Shown piece by piece: positions 1-6,412 of a stretch of 7,375 nucleotides of DNA (its first letter is position 1; each line of letters opens with the position of its first letter). A model generated the notes under the pieces. That model ran no database searches, had not been told where the DNA came from, and worked only from the letters and a program-made list of their open reading frames with translations. Both the position numbers and the translations under genes were made by a program. Source of the stretch: Oscillospiraceae bacterium (GTDB taxonomy: Bacteria > Bacillota_A > Clostridia > Oscillospirales > CAG-272). Where the stretch lies: the NCBI GenBank assembly GCA_015064425.1, contig SVSF01000087.1, positions 1 through 7,375 of the forward strand, given 5' to 3'.

Positions 1-97
1 TGGTAAAGCCTTTTTCAGCATAAAATTCCTGCTCACCGGCAGTAAAAGTGAATTCTTGTCCGCAATCCTTGCAGACCAGGGTCTTGTCTTCGTACAT
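1..97 (-). CDS. Small zinc-ribbon domain protein, 5' part only
   Basis: The first 32 residues are visible and the gene runs off the left edge. It begins MYEDKTLVCKDCG, giving a CxxC knuckle at Cys9 and Cys12, followed by an EF..TAGEQEFYAEKGF stretch. This resembles, from memory, the short 'probable zinc-ribbon' family (zf-trcl type) common in Clostridia. Those proteins usually carry a second CxxC about 30 residues later, which would lie outside this window. The family has no well-established biochemical function that I know of. The ATG at 97 is chosen because AAGAGG (109-104) sits 6 nt upstream. The gene has its own promoter (188-160) and is separated from the arginine operon by a terminator, so it is a separate transcription unit. 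The family call is moderately sure; the function is unknown. Confidence 0.75.
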   Translation of the reverse strand, partial: MYEDKTLVCKDCGQEFTFTAGEQEFYAEKGFT

Positions 98-103
98 GAG
101 ATA

Positions 104-109
104 CCTCTT
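104..109 (-). promoter_or_regulatory. Ribosome binding site of the zinc-ribbon gene
   Basis: On the minus strand AAGAGG lies 6 nt before the ATG at 97. It directly follows the U-rich tract of the upstream hairpin, so termination or folding in the leader would determine whether this site is transcribed. Confidence 0.7.
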
Positions 110-148
110 AAAAATAAAAAATCGTGCGATGACTTGCGTTCATCGCAC
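110..148 (-). terminator. 5' leader hairpin with U-tract (terminator-like, possible attenuator)
   Basis: On the minus strand GTGCGATGA (148-140) pairs perfectly with TCATCGCAC (132-124) around a 7-nt loop, ACGCAAG. It is followed by GA, six T, A, five T (123-110), the form of a Rho-independent terminator. It lies downstream of the promoter at 188-160 and before the ribosome binding site at 109-104, so it sits in the 5' leader of the zinc-ribbon gene. The predicted transcript start near 153 puts the stem about 5 nt from the RNA 5' end. It could terminate early transcripts, protect the mRNA 5' end, or act as a backup terminator for read-through from the arginine operon. The structure is directly seen; its role is inferred. 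Confidence 0.65.
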
Positions 149-159
149 ATCTTGAGTTT

Positions 160-188
160 ATCATACTACCTATTTTGTAAAAAGTCAA
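160..188 (-). promoter_or_regulatory. Sigma-A type promoter for the zinc-ribbon gene
   Basis: On the minus strand the -35 box is TTGACT (188-183), the spacer is exactly 17 nt (182-166) and the -10 box is TATGAT (165-160). Each box differs from consensus at one base. The predicted start is an A near 153-152, giving a leader of about 55 nt. The DNA just upstream of the -35 is A/T-tract rich and could act as an UP element. Confidence 0.75.
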
Positions 189-201
189 TGAAAATTTTTC
201 A
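189..201. repeat. 13-bp AT-rich palindrome abutting the -35 box
   Basis: TGAAAA-T-TTTTCA is a perfect inverted repeat immediately upstream of the -35 hexamer. It could be an operator half-site pair or simply UP-element-like A/T tracts. In DNA this AT-rich, such a palindrome may be coincidental. Confidence 0.3.
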
Positions 202-261
202 AAAAAAGGCGAAAATATAGCAGAAATAATAAAAACATTTTTTCGCAATGTATTTTTTTAG

Positions 262-306
262 AATAAAAAGCATAAAAATGCCGACGTCTGTCGACGCCGG
301 CATTTT
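262..306 (-). terminator. Intrinsic terminator of the arg-car operon
   Basis: Minus-strand arms at 306-293 and 288-275 form a 14-bp stem with one G-U wobble (297 with 284), closed by the tetraloop GACA (292-289). The stem is followed by a T-rich tail, TATGCTTTTTATT. The same mismatch is A-C on the plus strand, and no T-tract follows on that side, so it works for leftward transcription. It starts one base after the TAG of the carB-dapF gene. Confidence 0.9.
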
Positions 307-307
307 C

Positions 308-3300
308 CTAAAATTCCGTTTCGCCCTCAAATACGAGCACGGTGTCTCCCATAAGGACTATTCCGTCATCGCTGTAATTGACGGTAAGATCTCCGCCTTT
401 AAGCTTTACGGTTATATCCTCGTCTTTGTTACAGTATCCGTTCAGCACGGCAGCAACAGCTGCTGCACAGGCACCCGTTCCGCAAGCAATGGTTTCTCCG
501 TTGCCCCTTTCATAAACACGCATTTTGAGAGTATTTTTATTTACCACACGGACAAATTCCGTGTTTACCCTTTCAGGGAATATATCGGCATTTTCAAAGC
601 AGGGACCGATACGCTCCATATCGATAGAATCTATCCTGTCCATGAATACCACGCAATGGGGATTTCCCACCGAAAGACAGTTTATGAAATAGCTTTCTCC
701 GCCTATTTCCACCTCTTTATTTATAACTCTTTCTCCTTCAAAAGAGACGGGAATAAGTTTGGGATCAAACACAGGGCATCCCATTTTAACGCTTACGTAA
801 TTTACCTTAGAATTTCCGGTATAGAGTTTAAGCTCCTTTATACCTCCTGCAGTCTCTATGCTTATCTCATCCTTTTTAACGATACCTTTATCGTAAAGAT
901 ATTTTCCAAGGGATCTTATGCAGTTGCCCGCCATAAAGCCCTCGCTTCCGTCGCGGTTGAATATTCGCATTTTTGCGTCTGCAACGTCAGAGGATTCCAT
1001 AAGAACTATTCCGTTTCCTCCAACTCCTCTGCTTCTGTCACAAAGGCTGATACATAAGGACTCAGGGCAAACTATGCTTCCATCGAAATTCTCAATAAAG
1101 ATATAGTCGTCTCCCGTAGCATGCATCTTGGCAAACCTGAGTTTTCTGCGTTCCGTTCTAAGATCCGTTATATCAACAAGCTCAGTGTTCTGTTCAGTAT
1201 AGCGGCTTGCTACTATATCAAGCAAAGCATTTGCCGTATCAAGTGTCGTAAGACAAGGGATAGAAAGTTGCAGCGCTCTTCTGTGAAGGGCTATGTAATC
1301 GTCGACGGTATCGTCCAAAAGCGCTCCCGTATAAACAATATAGCTTATCTTTCCGCTTTCAAGAAGTTCAAAAGCCTTGTCGCTTTCTTTTATGCCCCTT
1401 ACGGATTCAACGTCTATCCCGAGGCTTGATACAGTCTCTGCCGTTTCCTCTGTTGCGTATATTTTAAAATTAAGATCGGAAAGCTTCTTTGCGATTCCTA
1501 CTATCTCATGCTGGTCATGGGTATCTACGCTGAGAAGGAATCCAACATCCTTATTATGGATAGATGATTTGAGCATCATTCCCGCAGACGTTAGTCCTTT
1601 AAAGAGTGCCTCTCTGAGAGTCTTTCCTATGCCCAGTACCTCACCCGTGGATTTCATCTCGGGACCGAGATAGGAGTTTACGTCGGAAAGCTTTTCAAAC
1701 GAGAACACGGGAACCTTTACGGTATAATACGGGGGTATCTTTGCAAGACCCGTTCCGCATCCTATATCCGCAAGCTTTTCACCCGTCATAACGCGAGACG
1801 CGATATCAACCATAGGAACTCCCGTTACCTTGCTGATATAAGGTACGGTACGGGATGCTCTCGGGTTTACCTCTATAACGTAAAGCTCGTTATTATATAT
1901 CAGATACTGTATATTGACAAGGCCCTTCGTTCCCAAAGAGAGAGCAAGTTTCTTTGAAGAATCCACAAGGGTATCTATCATCTTATCGTTAAGATTATAG
2001 GGGGGATACACGGCTATGGAGTCACCGCTGTGTACTCCCGCTCTTTCAATATGTTCCATTATACCCGGTATCAGAACGTCGGTACCGTCGGATATAACGT
2101 CTACCTCAAGTTCCGTACCCGCCATATACTTATCCACAAGGACCGGATTTTCAATTCCTCCCTCAAGTATACGGGCCATATAAGCTCTTACCTCATGTTC
2201 ATCGTGAACGATACGCATATTCTGTCCGCCGATAACGTAAGAGGGTCGAAGCAAAACGGGATATCCCAAAGCCTCGGCAGCCTTCACCGCTTCTTCCTCG
2301 GTCTTGACTCCCATTCCTTTCGGTCTCTTGATAGAGAATCTTTCCAAAACTCCGTCAAAGCGTTCTCTGTCTTCTGCGATATCTATTCCCTCGGCTGAGG
2401 TACCGAGTATCGTCATTCCCGCCTCATCCAAGAATTTAGTTAGTCTTATTGCAGTCTGTCCGCCGAAAGCGACAACTACGCCCACGGGGTCCTCGGCACG
2501 GATAACGTTCATAACGTCCTCCGGTGAAAGAGGCTCAAAATACAGTCTGTCCGCCGTATCGTAGTCCGTAGAGACCGTTTCGGGATTGTTGTTTATAATA
2601 ACAACGTCATACCCGAGTTTTTTTAGTGTCCATACGCAGTGCACCGAAGAATAGTCGAATTCTATTCCCTGACCTATTCTTATAGGTCCGGATCCCAAAA
2701 CAAGGACCGTAGGCTTACCGCTTTTCTTAAGCCTTCTCGAGTCACAGTGGCTATCGTACGAGGAATAGAAATATGGGGTATTCGCGGGATATTCCCCTGC
2801 GCAGGTATCTACCATTTTATAGACACAGTCCTTATGGAAAATATCGGCATTACCGTTTGAAAGTCTGCTGAGAGCCTCATCGGTATATCCCAGGTCCTTT
2901 CCCCTCATATAGAGTTCTTCATCAAGGCCCTTTTCTATACTTTTTTCGTAATCTGCAATATTTTTCAGCTTATAGAGGAAGAACTCGTCTATTTTTGTTA
3001 TATTATGTATCTCTTCTATGGATATCCCCGTCTTTATTGCCTCAAATACGGTGAATATCCTTCTGTCGTCGGTTATCTTTAATCTTTCCTTGAGGGAAAT
3101 ATCGGAAATGGGACGCGCATTGAGAGTGTCTAGAGATATTTCGGCACCTCTTACCGCTTTCATAAGAGCAGCCTCAAAGCTATGCCCGATAGCCATGACC
3201 TCTCCCGTGGCCTTCATCTGTGTTCCAAGCACTCTGCTTGAGCCGTAGAACTTATCGAATGGCCATTTGGGGAATTTAACTACTGCGTAGTCCACGGAAG

Positions 3301-4342
3301 GTTCAAAGCAAAGGCAAGTTTCTCCCGTTACGTCATTCTTTATTTCATCAAGAGTATATCCCAAGGCTATCTTTGCAGTAACCTTTGCTATGGGATATCC
3401 GGTAGCTTTGGATGCCAGAGCAGACGATCTCGAAACTCTGGGGTTGACCTCTATTACCGCATATTCAAGGCTCTCGGGATCAAGAGCAAACTGACAGTTA
3501 CAGCCTCCGATTATATTTAGAGAGGATACTATCTTCAGAGCCGAATTGCGGAGCATAGAGTATTCAAGACTCGAAAGAGTAAGAGCAGGTGCAACGACGA
3601 TGCTGTCTCCCGTATGTACTCCGACGGGGTCGAAGTTCTCCATACTGCACACGGCAATAGCGTTTCCCGAGGAGTCACGCATAGTCTCGAACTCTATTTC
3701 TTTCCAGCCATATATATACTTTTCAACCAGCACCTGTGTTATGGGTGACATATCGAGACCGGTACGCGCAATTATACGAAGCTCCTCTTCATTATAAGCA
3801 ACTCCGCCTCCCGCCCCCCCAAGAGTGAATGCAGGTCTTATAATTACGGGATATCCTATTCTTTCCGCTATCTTCAGGGAAGTCTCCACGTCGTTGGCTA
3901 TTTCCGAAGGAATGGTAGGTTCTCCTATCGCCTCCATTGCATCTTTGAACAGCTTTCTATCCTCCGCCTTATCGATAGCCTCCGCATTTGTTCCGATAAG
4001 TCTTACACCGTTGGCGGAAAGAAATCCTTCCTTGTCAAGCTCCATAGCTATGGTAAGTCCCGTCTGTCCGCCCAGCCCCGCAAGGAGACTGTCAGGCTTT
4101 TCTTTTTTTATTATTCTTTTTACCGTCTCAGCGGTAAGGGGTTCAAGATATATCTCATCGGCGAGTGCCTTATCTGTCATTATTGTAGCGGGATTTGAAT
4201 TTACAAGAACTACGTTTATTCCTTCTGATTTAAGGACACGGCATGCCTGAGCACCCGCATAGTCAAATTCAGCAGCCTGACCGATAACTATAGGTCCCGA
4301 CCCTATTACGAGAACCTTTTTTATACTCTTATCGAGAGCCAT
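308..4342 (-). CDS. carB-dapF: Carbamoyl-phosphate synthetase large subunit fused to a diaminopimelate epimerase-like domain
   Basis: The 1344-residue product has a complete CarB part (about 1-1067; E. coli CarB is 1073) followed without a linker by a complete DapF-like domain (about 1068-1344; H. influenzae DapF is 274). The CarB part holds two ATP-grasp halves: the first begins near the GSGPIVIGQ motif, the second near GSGPIRIGQ at residue 550. Both keep the IRP/RPS, VHTGDS/VHSGDS and EVNPR motifs, so both phosphorylation steps look functional. An MGS-type allosteric domain covers about 930-1067. The product should make carbamoyl phosphate from bicarbonate, ammonia and two ATP. The ATG at 4342 overlaps the carA stop (TGATG) and has GGGAGGTGA ideally placed upstream, so it is preferred over an in-frame GTG at 4348 that touches that site. 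No internal ribosome binding site is evident for a separate DapF. The CarB identity is certain. The fusion is clear in this sequence, but the activity of the DapF part is doubtful. Confidence 0.95.
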   Translation of the reverse strand: MALDKSIKKVLVIGSGPIVIGQAAEFDYAGAQACRVLKSEGINVVLVNSNPATIMTDKALADEIYLEPLTAETVKRIIKKEKPDSLLAGLGGQTGLTIAMELDKEGFLSANGVRLIGTNAEAIDKAEDRKLFKDAMEAIGEPTIPSEIANDVETSLKIAERIGYPVIIRPAFTLGGAGGGVAYNEEELRIIARTGLDMSPITQVLVEKYIYGWKEIEFETMRDSSGNAIAVCSMENFDPVGVHTGDSIVVAPALTLSSLEYSMLRNSALKIVSSLNIIGGCNCQFALDPESLEYAVIEVNPRVSRSSALASKATGYPIAKVTAKIALGYTLDEIKNDVTGETCLCFEPSVDYAVVKFPKWPFDKFYGSSRVLGTQMKATGEVMAIGHSFEAALMKAVRGAEISLDTLNARPISDISLKERLKITDDRRIFTVFEAIKTGISIEEIHNITKIDEFFLYKLKNIADYEKSIEKGLDEELYMRGKDLGYTDEALSRLSNGNADIFHKDCVYKMVDTCAGEYPANTPYFYSSYDSHCDSRRLKKSGKPTVLVLGSGPIRIGQGIEFDYSSVHCVWTLKKLGYDVVIINNNPETVSTDYDTADRLYFEPLSPEDVMNVIRAEDPVGVVVAFGGQTAIRLTKFLDEAGMTILGTSAEGIDIAEDRERFDGVLERFSIKRPKGMGVKTEEEAVKAAEALGYPVLLRPSYVIGGQNMRIVHDEHEVRAYMARILEGGIENPVLVDKYMAGTELEVDVISDGTDVLIPGIMEHIERAGVHSGDSIAVYPPYNLNDKMIDTLVDSSKKLALSLGTKGLVNIQYLIYNNELYVIEVNPRASRTVPYISKVTGVPMVDIASRVMTGEKLADIGCGTGLAKIPPYYTVKVPVFSFEKLSDVNSYLGPEMKSTGEVLGIGKTLREALFKGLTSAGMMLKSSIHNKDVGFLLSVDTHDQHEIVGIAKKLSDLNFKIYATEETAETVSSLGIDVESVRGIKESDKAFELLESGKISYIVYTGALLDDTVDDYIALHRRALQLSIPCLTTLDTANALLDIVASRYTEQNTELVDITDLRTERRKLRFAKMHATGDDYIFIENFDGSIVCPESLCISLCDRSRGVGGNGIVLMESSDVADAKMRIFNRDGSEGFMAGNCIRSLGKYLYDKGIVKKDEISIETAGGIKELKLYTGNSKVNYVSVKMGCPVFDPKLIPVSFEGERVINKEVEIGGESYFINCLSVGNPHCVVFMDRIDSIDMERIGPCFENADIFPERVNTEFVRVVNKNTLKMRVYERGNGETIACGTGACAAAVAAVLNGYCNKDEDITVKLKGGDLTVNYSDDGIVLMGDTVLVFEGETEF
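311..1141 (-). other. DapF-like domain at the C-terminus of the CarB fusion
   Basis: This marks residues 1068-1344 of the fusion. DapF interconverts LL- and meso-diaminopimelate with a two-cysteine, cofactor-free mechanism. Using H. influenzae numbering, the second cysteine (Cys217) is kept as Cys1287 in ACGTGAC, and substrate residues Asn64, Asn157, Asn190, Glu208 and Arg209 are kept as Asn1129, Asn1227, Asn1260, Glu1278 and Arg1279. The first cysteine (Cys73, in CGNGARC) is Ala1138 in AGNCIRS, Asn11 is Asp1078, Asp43 is Asn1110 and Cys79 is Ser1144. A new Cys1141 lies three residues after the missing one. The domain is therefore full length but lacks the standard acid/base pair. It may be an atypical epimerase, a different racemase, or a ligand-binding pseudoenzyme. 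Confidence 0.85.
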
Positions 4343-5370
4343 CAGCACTCACCTCCCAACATAGAGACGAATCTGTCATAAAGAAATGCAAGTTCTTCTC
4401 CTTCGGGGTAAAACTGTATTCCAAAAGCCTTTTTATTGGGGTAATCGATTCCCTCAACGCTTCCGTCGTTTGTATTAACGTATCTCGTAATACCGCAGTA
4501 TCCGGAATCCTTTTCCACCGCATAACCGTGATTTTGGTTGACTATGTAGCTGCGCGTGCCGAGAAGATCTCTAACTCCGTGATTCGAGCCGCGGTGACCA
4601 ACCTTCATCTTGTTGATCTTTCCTCCCGCCGCCTCGGCAAGTATCTGATGTCCTCTGCCTATGGCAAATACGGGGATCTTCGATAAGAGTCCTGTAAGAG
4701 TCTTAAGAGGAATATCTCCGTCCTCAACAGCCTCAGGTCCGCCCGACACAACCAGTCCGTCGTATTTTATTATTTCCTCGGCATCAGTGTCAAATGGCAA
4801 TACCGTAACCTTACAGTTTCTTTTTATAAGCTCCTCGGAAACACTTTTTTTCATGCCGAGATCGAGAAGAGCAACGGAATATTTCCCATTTTCAGACAAC
4901 TCTTTTTTTACTTTAAAGGAGACTGCAGCGTGAGAAGGAGTTATCGCTCTAAGCTCTTCGGGAATAGAGGGCTCGTTTGAAATATATGCCTTCACACTTC
5001 CCTTTTCGCGGATTATTTTCACTACTTCTCTTGTATCTATTCCGTATATTCCGGGAATTCCCCTTGCTTTAAGGAAACTGTCAACATCAGTATCACATCT
5101 AAAGTTTGAAGGTTCTCTGCAATATTCTCTTACCACATATGCTAATGGACCGTATCCGCTCTCGCAATCGGAGATATTTACTCCGTAATTTCCAAAAAGA
5201 GGAAAGGTGCCCAAAAGTATCTGTCCGGTGTAAGCGGGATCTGTAAGAGATCCAACGTATCCGCAAACGTCCGTACTGAAGACGAGTTCTCCCGTCGTCT
5301 GCTTATCAGCCCCGAAGGAATATCCGCAAAAGACGTTTCCGTCTTCCAATATCAAATATCTTTTTTTCAT
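4342..5370 (-). CDS. carA: Carbamoyl-phosphate synthetase small subunit with a lost glutaminase active site
   Basis: The 342-residue protein, somewhat shorter than the 382 of E. coli, has the CarA N-terminal domain (about 1-140; LILEDG start, TDPAYTGQ, GIYGIDTRE) and a class I glutamine amidotransferase domain (about 165-342). CarA normally hydrolyses glutamine and feeds ammonia into CarB through a tunnel. The domain is recognisable from GHQ at 240-242, the GHRGSNHG stretch and QNHGYAV. In E. coli numbering, however, nucleophile Cys269 is Gly238 (AIGRGHQ instead of GICLGHQ), His353 is Tyr321 (FYPE instead of GHPE), Ser47 is Ala46 and Gly243 is Glu213. It should not hydrolyse glutamine and probably serves as a structural partner of CarB. 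The start at 5370 has AAGGATGG upstream. The stop overlaps the carB start by one base, suggesting translational coupling. Confidence 0.93.
   Translation of the reverse strand: MKKRYLILEDGNVFCGYSFGADKQTTGELVFSTDVCGYVGSLTDPAYTGQILLGTFPLFGNYGVNISDCESGYGPLAYVVREYCREPSNFRCDTDVDSFLKARGIPGIYGIDTREVVKIIREKGSVKAYISNEPSIPEELRAITPSHAAVSFKVKKELSENGKYSVALLDLGMKKSVSEELIKRNCKVTVLPFDTDAEEIIKYDGLVVSGGPEAVEDGDIPLKTLTGLLSKIPVFAIGRGHQILAEAAGGKINKMKVGHRGSNHGVRDLLGTRSYIVNQNHGYAVEKDSGYCGITRYVNTNDGSVEGIDYPNKKAFGIQFYPEGEELAFLYDRFVSMLGGEC
4349..4357 (-). promoter_or_regulatory. carB ribosome binding site inside the end of carA
   Basis: GGGAGGTGA is encoded within the last codons of carA (Leu-Gly-Gly-Glu-Cys-stop) and ends 6 nt before the carB ATG at 4342. 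It decides the carB start: the in-frame GTG at 4348 directly abuts it and could not use it. Confidence 0.8.
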
Positions 5371-5398
5371 AAGTTATCCATCCTTCCGCATAAGCGGA
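5371..5398 (-). promoter_or_regulatory. argF-carA spacer: small hairpin and carA ribosome binding site
   Basis: In the 41-nt gap, minus-strand TCCGC (5398-5394) and GCGGA (5389-5385) form a 5-bp stem with a TTAT loop. This runs directly into AAGGATGG, the likely carA ribosome binding site about 8-10 nt from the ATG. There is no U-tract, so it is not a terminator. The short stem could mildly modulate carA initiation or be incidental. Confidence 0.4.
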
Positions 5399-5411
5399 TC
5401 ACTTACACGAA

Positions 5412-6395
5412 TCAAAGAGTAGCTGCCATTACAGCCTTTATGGTATGCATTCTGTTTTCAGCTTCATCGAACACAAGAGAACGGTCACTTTCAAAAACTT
5501 CGTCCGTCACTTCCATTGCATCTCTTCCGAAGCGGTCGCACATCTGTGCTCCTATAGCGGTCTTTCTGTCATGGAAAGCAGGGAGGCAGTGCATAAACAC
5601 AGTTTTTTCTCCTGTAGCATCCATAAGCTTCTTGTTTACCTGATAAGCGGAAAGATCGTTTATTCTTTCCTCCCATACTTCAAAAGGTTCACCCATTGAT
5701 ACCCATACGTCCGTATAGATAACGTCAGCACCCTTTACGGCAGTTTCGGGATCATCATTAAGCTCAATACTTCCGCCTGTTTCTGCAGCGATCTTTCTGC
5801 ACTCTGCAACAAGAGCCTCATCCGGGAAATACTTTTTTGGAGCGCAGGCAACGAAATCAAGTCCCAGCTTTGCACAGCCTACCATAAGGGAATTGCCCAT
5901 ATTGAAACGGGCATCGCCCATATATACAAACTTTATACCTTTAAGCTTGCCGAAATGTTCTCTTATCGTAAGCATATCCGCAAGTATCTGTGTAGGATGA
6001 AATTCGTTTGTAAGTCCGTTCCATACGGGAACTCCGGCATACTTAGCAAGCTCCTCAACGATCTCCTGCCCAAAACCTCTGTACTCAATGCCGTCATAAA
6101 TACGGCCGAGAACACGTGCGGTATCAGCTATAGATTCTTTCTTGCCTATCTGGGATCCGGAAGGATCAAGGTAAGTGCAGTGCATTCCCAGATCATGTGC
6201 GGCAACTTCAAAGCTGCAGCGTGTTCGCGTGCTTGTCTTTTCAAATATCAGAGCAATATTTTTGCCCTTGTGTATCTCGTGTATCTCGCCGTTCTTTTTC
6301 TTTATCTTAAAATCAGCTGCCAAGTCTATAAGTCCGAGTATCTCCTCGGATGTAAAATCAAGAAGTTTTAAAAAGCTTTTACCTTTCAAATTCAT
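5412..6395 (-). CDS. argF: Ornithine carbamoyltransferase
   Basis: The 327-residue cytosolic enzyme transfers the carbamoyl group from carbamoyl phosphate to ornithine, giving citrulline. Family motifs are in order: STRTR at 55-59 (carbamoyl-phosphate binding), FHPTQ at 132-136, DARFNMGNS at 161-169 (ornithine side), DVWVSMGE at 229-236 and HCLP at 269-272 with the catalytic Cys270. The length and YRGFGQE...[11 protein letters not shown] style match the longer E. coli-type group. The biosynthetic direction is inferred from the neighbours argD and carAB; no arcA or arcC is visible. The frame opens earlier (6425), but the ATG at 6395 begins the usual MNLKGKSFL and has GAGAGGT (6407-6401) just upstream. 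It follows argD by 17 nt and supplies the sink for the carbamoyl phosphate made by the next two genes. Confidence 0.95.
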   Translation of the reverse strand: MNLKGKSFLKLLDFTSEEILGLIDLAADFKIKKKNGEIHEIHKGKNIALIFEKTSTRTRCSFEVAAHDLGMHCTYLDPSGSQIGKKESIADTARVLGRIYDGIEYRGFGQEIVEELAKYAGVPVWNGLTNEFHPTQILADMLTIREHFGKLKGIKFVYMGDARFNMGNSLMVGCAKLGLDFVACAPKKYFPDEALVAECRKIAAETGGSIELNDDPETAVKGADVIYTDVWVSMGEPFEVWEERINDLSAYQVNKKLMDATGEKTVFMHCLPAFHDRKTAIGAQMCDRFGRDAMEVTDEVFESDRSLVFDEAENRMHTIKAVMAATL

Positions 6396-6400
6396 TTCAT

Positions 6401-6407
6401 ACCTCTC
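6401..6407 (-). promoter_or_regulatory. argF ribosome binding site
   Basis: GAGAGGT lies 5 nt before the ATG at 6395. The earlier in-frame ATG codons near 6413-6416 overlap the argD stop and have no comparable site, so this fixes the argF start. Confidence 0.7.
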
Positions 6408-6412
6408 ATTCA

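Noticed and set aside
98..150. Possible short leader peptide starting at ATG 150 (minus strand, MCDERKSSH...)
   Set aside because: It has only a few nucleotides of leader and no ribosome binding site, lacks a run of a regulatory amino acid, and simply runs out of frame into the zinc-ribbon gene.
248..1057. 269-codon open frame on the plus strand opposite the DapF domain
   Set aside because: It lies antisense to a well-conserved coding domain, crosses the operon terminator, has no recognisable motifs and no good ribosome binding site. It is a codon-bias shadow.
1120..1145. Independent translation of DapF from ATG 1126
   Set aside because: That ATG would remove the first beta strand (LRFAK), and only a weak AGG precedes it, so separate initiation is unlikely.
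4343..4348. GTG at 4348 as the carB start
   Set aside because: It directly abuts the GGAGGTGA site with no spacing. The ATG at 4342 has ideal spacing and gives the usual CarB N-terminus.
4329..4523. 64-codon minus-strand frame over the carA-carB junction
   Set aside because: It is out of frame with both carA and carB, which are strongly supported here.
4342..5370. Treating the CarA Cys-to-Gly change as a single sequencing error
   Set aside because: The catalytic His and two pocket residues are also changed, and the reading frame is intact throughout, so genuine loss of the site is more likely.
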